NCBI RefSeq assembly: GCF_964355755.1
Contig: NC_092672.1
Coordinates: 38,062,501-38,126,500, forward strand
Source: Antedon mediterranea
Taxonomy: Eukaryota; Echinodermata; Crinoidea; Comatulida; Antedonidae
DNA: 64,000 nucleotides
Direction of reading: 5' to 3'
In this document: positions 57,601 to 63,600 of the stretch, one piece after another
Numbering within the stretch: the stretch's first letter is position 1
Layout: each line of letters begins with the position of its first letter
The notes under the pieces: model-generated
Told to the model about the DNA's origin: nothing
What the model saw: the letters and a program-made list of their open reading frames with translations, nothing else
Database searches by the model: none
Program-made: the position numbers and the translations under genes

Positions 57601-60600
57601 AAGATACGTTACCAATATCATATTCTTTTTTACAGCAATTACGTGTGATGGCAATAAAGTATATAATCATTGTGCAACTTCTTGTCCTGCAACCTGTGCG
57701 TCAATGGAGGGAATGGTGGATTGCCCAAATACATGTGTTGAAGCCTGTGAATGTCCAAGTGGCACCGTGCTTGATGGTAACACGTGTGTTCAGCCGTCTC
57801 AATGCGGTTGTACTGTGGATGGAGTTTATTATAAGGTAGAGATATTTGTTTAGACTATTATTAAAGAGAGGGGGAAAGATTACTAAACACATTTCAAAAA
57901 TTGTTAGATACTTCAACTAGATTAGTTACGTATCTGTCTATTTCCACAGTCTGGTCAACAATGGATCGACAGTACTTGTAAACAGACTTGCACCTGTAAT
58001 GGAGGTGTGGTAATTTGCAACGAATACAGCTGTGATTCAAATGCCGAATGTTCTGTAAGAAATGGTGTTCGTGGATGTTACTGTCAAGCTGGGTTTGAAG
58101 GAGATGGCCAGACGTGCACCAGAGGTAAAAATATTTAAACATGAATACTACAATCGAAATTCTAGAGATTCTACAAAAACACCAACTTACTATTTTGTTT
58201 AAAATTCTAGGTCCTGGTTATTGTACCGTTTGGGGAGATCCTCATTACATCACATTCGACAAGGCCAGGTATGACTTCCAAGGTGAATGTGAATACACAG
58301 TGGTAGACAAATGTGACAATAGAACAGATATTGAGGATTTCACAATTAGTGGAATAAATAGGAAAAACCAACCGTCAGCAGGAGTGTCTTTGATGCGAGA
58401 AGTTACATTACATTACAAACAACACAAATACAATCTTGGACAAGATGGTCAGATTGCCTATGATGGAGTTACAATAACACCTCCACTCTTAACATCAGAC
58501 GGTGTTTACATCACCATCAGTGGACAGTACACTGTAAGTATATAAAGTAAACTGAAATAACAATTTCTTAAAACATTTGCAGTATTCAAATACGCAATGA
58601 TTTATTCAACGTTTTTCTTTAAATATGTAGATATTGTTGACAAACTTTTCGTTGGTTCTACGATGGGATAATAAACATACTCTAGAAACAGAACTGCCTT
58701 TTGACTACATGAACTCGGTGTGTGGCTTATGCGGTGACTTTAATGGCGAAGCCTCAAATGATATTTCTTTGAAATCAGATGGTTCAAATGTAAGTTTTGT
58801 TAGGTTATCCCAAAGTAGCATTACTTGTTTTGTGCAGATATAAATATTAGCGTATATTAGCTTTTGTTTATTGCGATTTTGAGTTTCATTACATTTTATT
58901 TCAGGCAAAAAGTGCTTCGGATTTTGGAAACAGTTGGAAATTCGAATCACAAGAATGCGAAGATGTCGTCGACGTGGAGCCTTGTCTAGAAGGCACAAAA
59001 ACACTGGAAGACGCCAGAGATTTGTGTTACACTTTGATATCAGAAGATGGCGCTCTTTCTTCATGTCACGACTTTGTTGATCCTGCAGATTATTATGACG
59101 GCTGTGTTTATGACTTGTGTGCCACACTGCCTAATGACGATCTTCTATGTGATGATATATCAGAATATGCCCAAGCTTGTCGACAACGTGGTGGAGAACC
59201 CGGTGATTGGAGAACAGCAACATCAACATGCCGTACGTAATGAACTAATCTATTAATTTAGCATTTGATGTACCTGTTAACACCAAGATACGTTACCAAT
59301 ATCATATTCTTTTTTACAGCAATTACGTGTGATGGCAATAAAGTATATAATCATTGTGCAACTTCTTGTCCTGCAACCTGTGCGTCAATGGAGGGAATGG
59401 TAGATTGCCCAAATACATGTGTTGAAGCCTGTGAATGTCCAAGTGGCACCGTGCTTGATTGAAACACGTGTGTTCAGCCCTCTCAATGTGGTTGTACTGT
59501 GGATGGAGTTTACTATAAGGTACAGATATTTGTTTAGACTATTATTAAAGAGAGGGGGAAAGATTACTAAAAAATTGTTACATACTTAAACTAGATTAGT
59601 TACGTATCTGTCTATTTACACAGTCTGGTCATCAATGGATCGACAATACTTGTAAACAGACTTGCAACTGTAATGGTGGTGTGGTAACTTGCAACGAATA
59701 CAGTTGTGATTCAAATGCCGAATGTTTTGTAAGAAATGGTGTTCGTGGATGTTACTGTCAAGCTGGTTTTGAAGGAGATGGCCAGACGTGCAACAGAGGT
59801 AAACTAATTTAATTTTCTATTGAAATTCAAAAGAGTCTGAAATAAAAACTCACGTACTAATTGATATATGCATATTTCATTATGCTTTTCAGCTCCTGCA
59901 TATTGTACAGTCTGGGGAGATCCCCACTATTTGACATTCGACGATAGACGACACAACTTCCAAGGAGTTTGTGAGTACACTCTTGTCACCGACTGCAGAA
60001 ATGATAACAGTCAACGCCCAAGATTCCAAGTGACCGGACTCAACATCAAGAACAAACCATCTAAAAGTGTATCTTATACACGACAAATAAACTTCCATTA
60101 CGCTAACCACACATTTACGCTGTTACAACGTGGTGAGGTTCGCTACAATGGTGTCACTTTTACACCTCCACTCAGTACTAGCGATGGTGTTTATATAATC
60201 AGCAATGGTGTATACGTGGTAAGATGTTTTATTGACAATTAGTTTACATACATTTTATTTGCACTGTATTTGTAACTCGAGAGATTAACTTCCTTTTGTT
60301 ATTTTTATTACACAGTTACTTTGGACCGATTTTAACTTGGTTATCCGATGGGACGGATCCAGTACTGTAGAGATTCAACTACCATACGAATATTGGAACA
60401 CCACTTGCGGACTATGCGGTGATTTTGACAGTAATAAAGGAAACGATTTAGACTTCCAACGAGATGGTTCACCAGTAAGATAATATATTTGTTGAATTGA
60501 TGTATATAGTTGACCTTTTCTTCTATAATAAGATATTAAATCATATTCATTTATTTATTTAGGCTAGAGACGAGGTAGAATTTGGAAACAGCTGGGTTGT

Positions 60601-63600
60601 TGAAGGAACAGAATGTGACGATTCTGGTATAATTATTGTCGATCCGTGCTCAGAAGAGGAAGCACCTTATAAGGCAGCTGAAGATCTCTGTTATGCATTG
60701 ATCTCGCCTACAGGTGCTCTTGTAAGTTGTCATGAGATTGTTGATCCTGACAACTACTACGAGGCATGCCTTTACGATCTCTGTGCAACGCTGCCGGACG
60801 ACAATATATTATGTGGCCATTTACAGGAATATGCACAAGCATGCCGAGAACGTGGAGGTTCACCTGGAAATTGGCGAGAGGAAACACCTCAGTGTCGTAA
60901 GTATAAACATAATGTGTTTGCATACGAAATACAATATCACCTGTCCATTACGAATGTTTATTTCAAGGTGTCATGTTTATTACTTCCTAAGCTATGGAAT
61001 GTGAAGCTGAAAGAGTGTACAATTCATGTGCTACTGCTTGTCCATTGACTTGTGCCGACTCTGATGGAACTGATGATTGTCCAGGTGCGTGTATTGAAAC
61101 ATGTGAATGTCCAGAAGGAACCGTGTTAGATGGAAATACGTGTATTGCACTATCTCAGTGTGGTTGTTCACAAGGTGGATTTTACTACTCGGTAAGAATT
61201 TATAAATTTTTAGGACGCTTTATTCAAAGTGCTCGTTTTCTCCAAAGTATCAGAAATGATTTAATGTCCATGGCTTGCTAACTAACTAGTATATTGTACT
61301 ATATTTACTGTAGCCTGGAGACAGTTGGATAACTGAAGACTGTTCACTGTCCTGCCAGTGTGTTGATGGTCGTGTAGAATGCGTAGCAGAAAATTGTGAT
61401 TTGAATGCGGATTGTAATATTCGTAACGGTGAACGAGGCTGTTACTGTAGAGATGGCTGGACGACTGGTGAGGATGGCAGCTGTAGTAGAGGTAAGTTAT
61501 AATATCGTTACTTGTACTAAAAAAGACGTGGTATAGGTATCTAAGACAATATTCAAATATTCCATGTTTATAGACTCTAGCTCTTCAAACTTTGTTTTAT
61601 GTTTCAGCTCCTGCATATTGTACAGTCTGGGGAGATCCCCACTATTTGACATTCGACGATAGACGACACAACTTCCAAGGAGTTTGTGAGTACACTCTTG
61701 TCACCGACTGTAGAAATGATAACAGTCAACGCCCAAGATTCCAAGTGACCGGACTCAACGTCAAGAACAAACCATCTCAACGTGTGTCTTATACACGACA
61801 AATAAACTTCCATTACGCTAACCACACATTTACGCTGTTACAACGTGGTGAGGTTCGCTACAATGGTGTCACTTTTACACCTCCACTCAGTACCAGCGAT
61901 GGTGTTTATATAATCAGCAATGGTGTATACGTGGTAAGATGTTTTATTGACAATTAGTTTACATACATTTTATTTGCACTGTATTTGTAACTCGAGAGAT
62001 TAACTTCATTTTGTTATTTTTATTACTCAGTTACTTTGGACCGATTTTAACTTGGTTATCCGATGGGACGGATCCAGTACTGTAGAGATTCAACTACCAT
62101 ACGAATATTGGAACACCACTTGCGGACTATGCGGTGATTTTGACAGTAATAAAGGAAACGATTTAGACTTCCAACGAGATGGTTCACCAGTAAGATAATA
62201 TATTTGTTGAATTGTTTTATATTTGACATTGTCTTCGTCTATAATAAGACATTAAAATCATATTAATTTTATTTATTTAGGCTAGAGACGAGGTAGAATT
62301 TGGAAACAGCTGGGTTGTTGAAGGAACAGAATGTGACGATTCTGGTATAATTATTGTCGATCCGTGCTCAGAAGAGGAAGCACCTTATAAGGCAGCTGAA
62401 GATCTCTGTTATGCATTGATCTCGCCCACAGGTGCTCTTGTAAGTTGTCATGAGATTGTTGATCCTGACAACTACTACGAGGCATGCCTTTACGATCTCT
62501 GTGCAACGCTGCCGGACGACAATATATTATGTGGCCATTTACAAGAATATGCACAAGCATGCCGAGAACGTGGAGGTTCACCTGGAAATTGGCGAGAGGA
62601 AACACCTCAGTGTCGTAAGTATAAACATAATAATGTGTTTACATACGAAATACAATATCACCTGTCCATTACGAATGTTTATTTCAAGGTGTCATGTTTA
62701 TTACTTCCTAAGCTATGGAATGTGAAGCTGAAAGAGTGTACAATCCATGTGCTACTGCTTGTCCATTGACTTGTGCCGACTCTGATGGAACTGATGATTG
62801 TCCAGGTGCGTGTATTGAAACATGTGAATGTCCAGAAGGAACCGTGTTAGATGGAAATACGTGTATTGCACCATCTCAGTGTGGTTGTTCACAAGGTGGA
62901 TTTTACTACTCGGTAAGAATTTATAAATTTTTAGGACGCTTTATTCAAAGTGCTCGTTTTCTCCAAAGTATCAGAAATGATTTAATGTCCATGGCTTGCT
63001 AACTAACTAGTATATTGTACTATATTTACTGTAGCCTGGAGACAGTTGGATAACTGAAGACTGTTCACTGTCCTGCCAGTGTGTTGATGGTCGTGTAGAA
63101 TGCGTAGCAGAAAATTGTGATTTGAATGCGGATTGTAATATTCGTAACGGTGAACGAGGCTGTTACTGTAGAGATGGCTGGACGACTGGTGAGGATGGCA
63201 GCTGTAGTAGAGGTAAGTTATAATATCGTTACTTGTACTAAAAAAGACGTGGTATAGGTATCTAAGACAATATTCAAATATTCCATGTTTATAGACTCTA
63301 GCTCTTCAAACTTTGTTTTATGTTTCAGCTCCTGCATATTGTACAGTCTGGGGAGATCCCCACTATTTGACATTCGACGATAGACGACACAACTTCCAAG
63401 GAGTTTGTGAGTACACTCTTGTCACCGACTGTAGAAATGATAACAGTCAACGCCCAAGATTCCAAGTGACCGGACTCAACGTCAAGAACAAACCATCTCA
63501 ACGTGTGTCTTATACACGACAAATAAACTTCCATTACGCTAACCACACATTTACGCTGTTACAACGTGGTGAGGTTCGCTACAATGGTGTCACTTTTACA

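Larger units (their letters stand above)
34017..59450 (+). repeat. Homogenised 1.69-kb tandem array (13 units)
   Basis: Starts of exon 1 are 34284, 35975, 37666, 39351, 41040, 42724, 44407, 46113, 47801, 49507, 51197, 56526 and 58211; all spacings are 1,683-1,706 except U11, enlarged by the LINE. Similarity includes introns. It begins abruptly at the start of exon 34017 and fades inside the TIL exon of U13. Confidence 0.95.

Noticed and set aside
34238-58142. Recurring minus-strand open frames of 66-140 codons in each array unit
   Set aside because: They recur only because the unit recurs; they lie antisense to vWD, C8 and TIL exons and have no recognisable domain.
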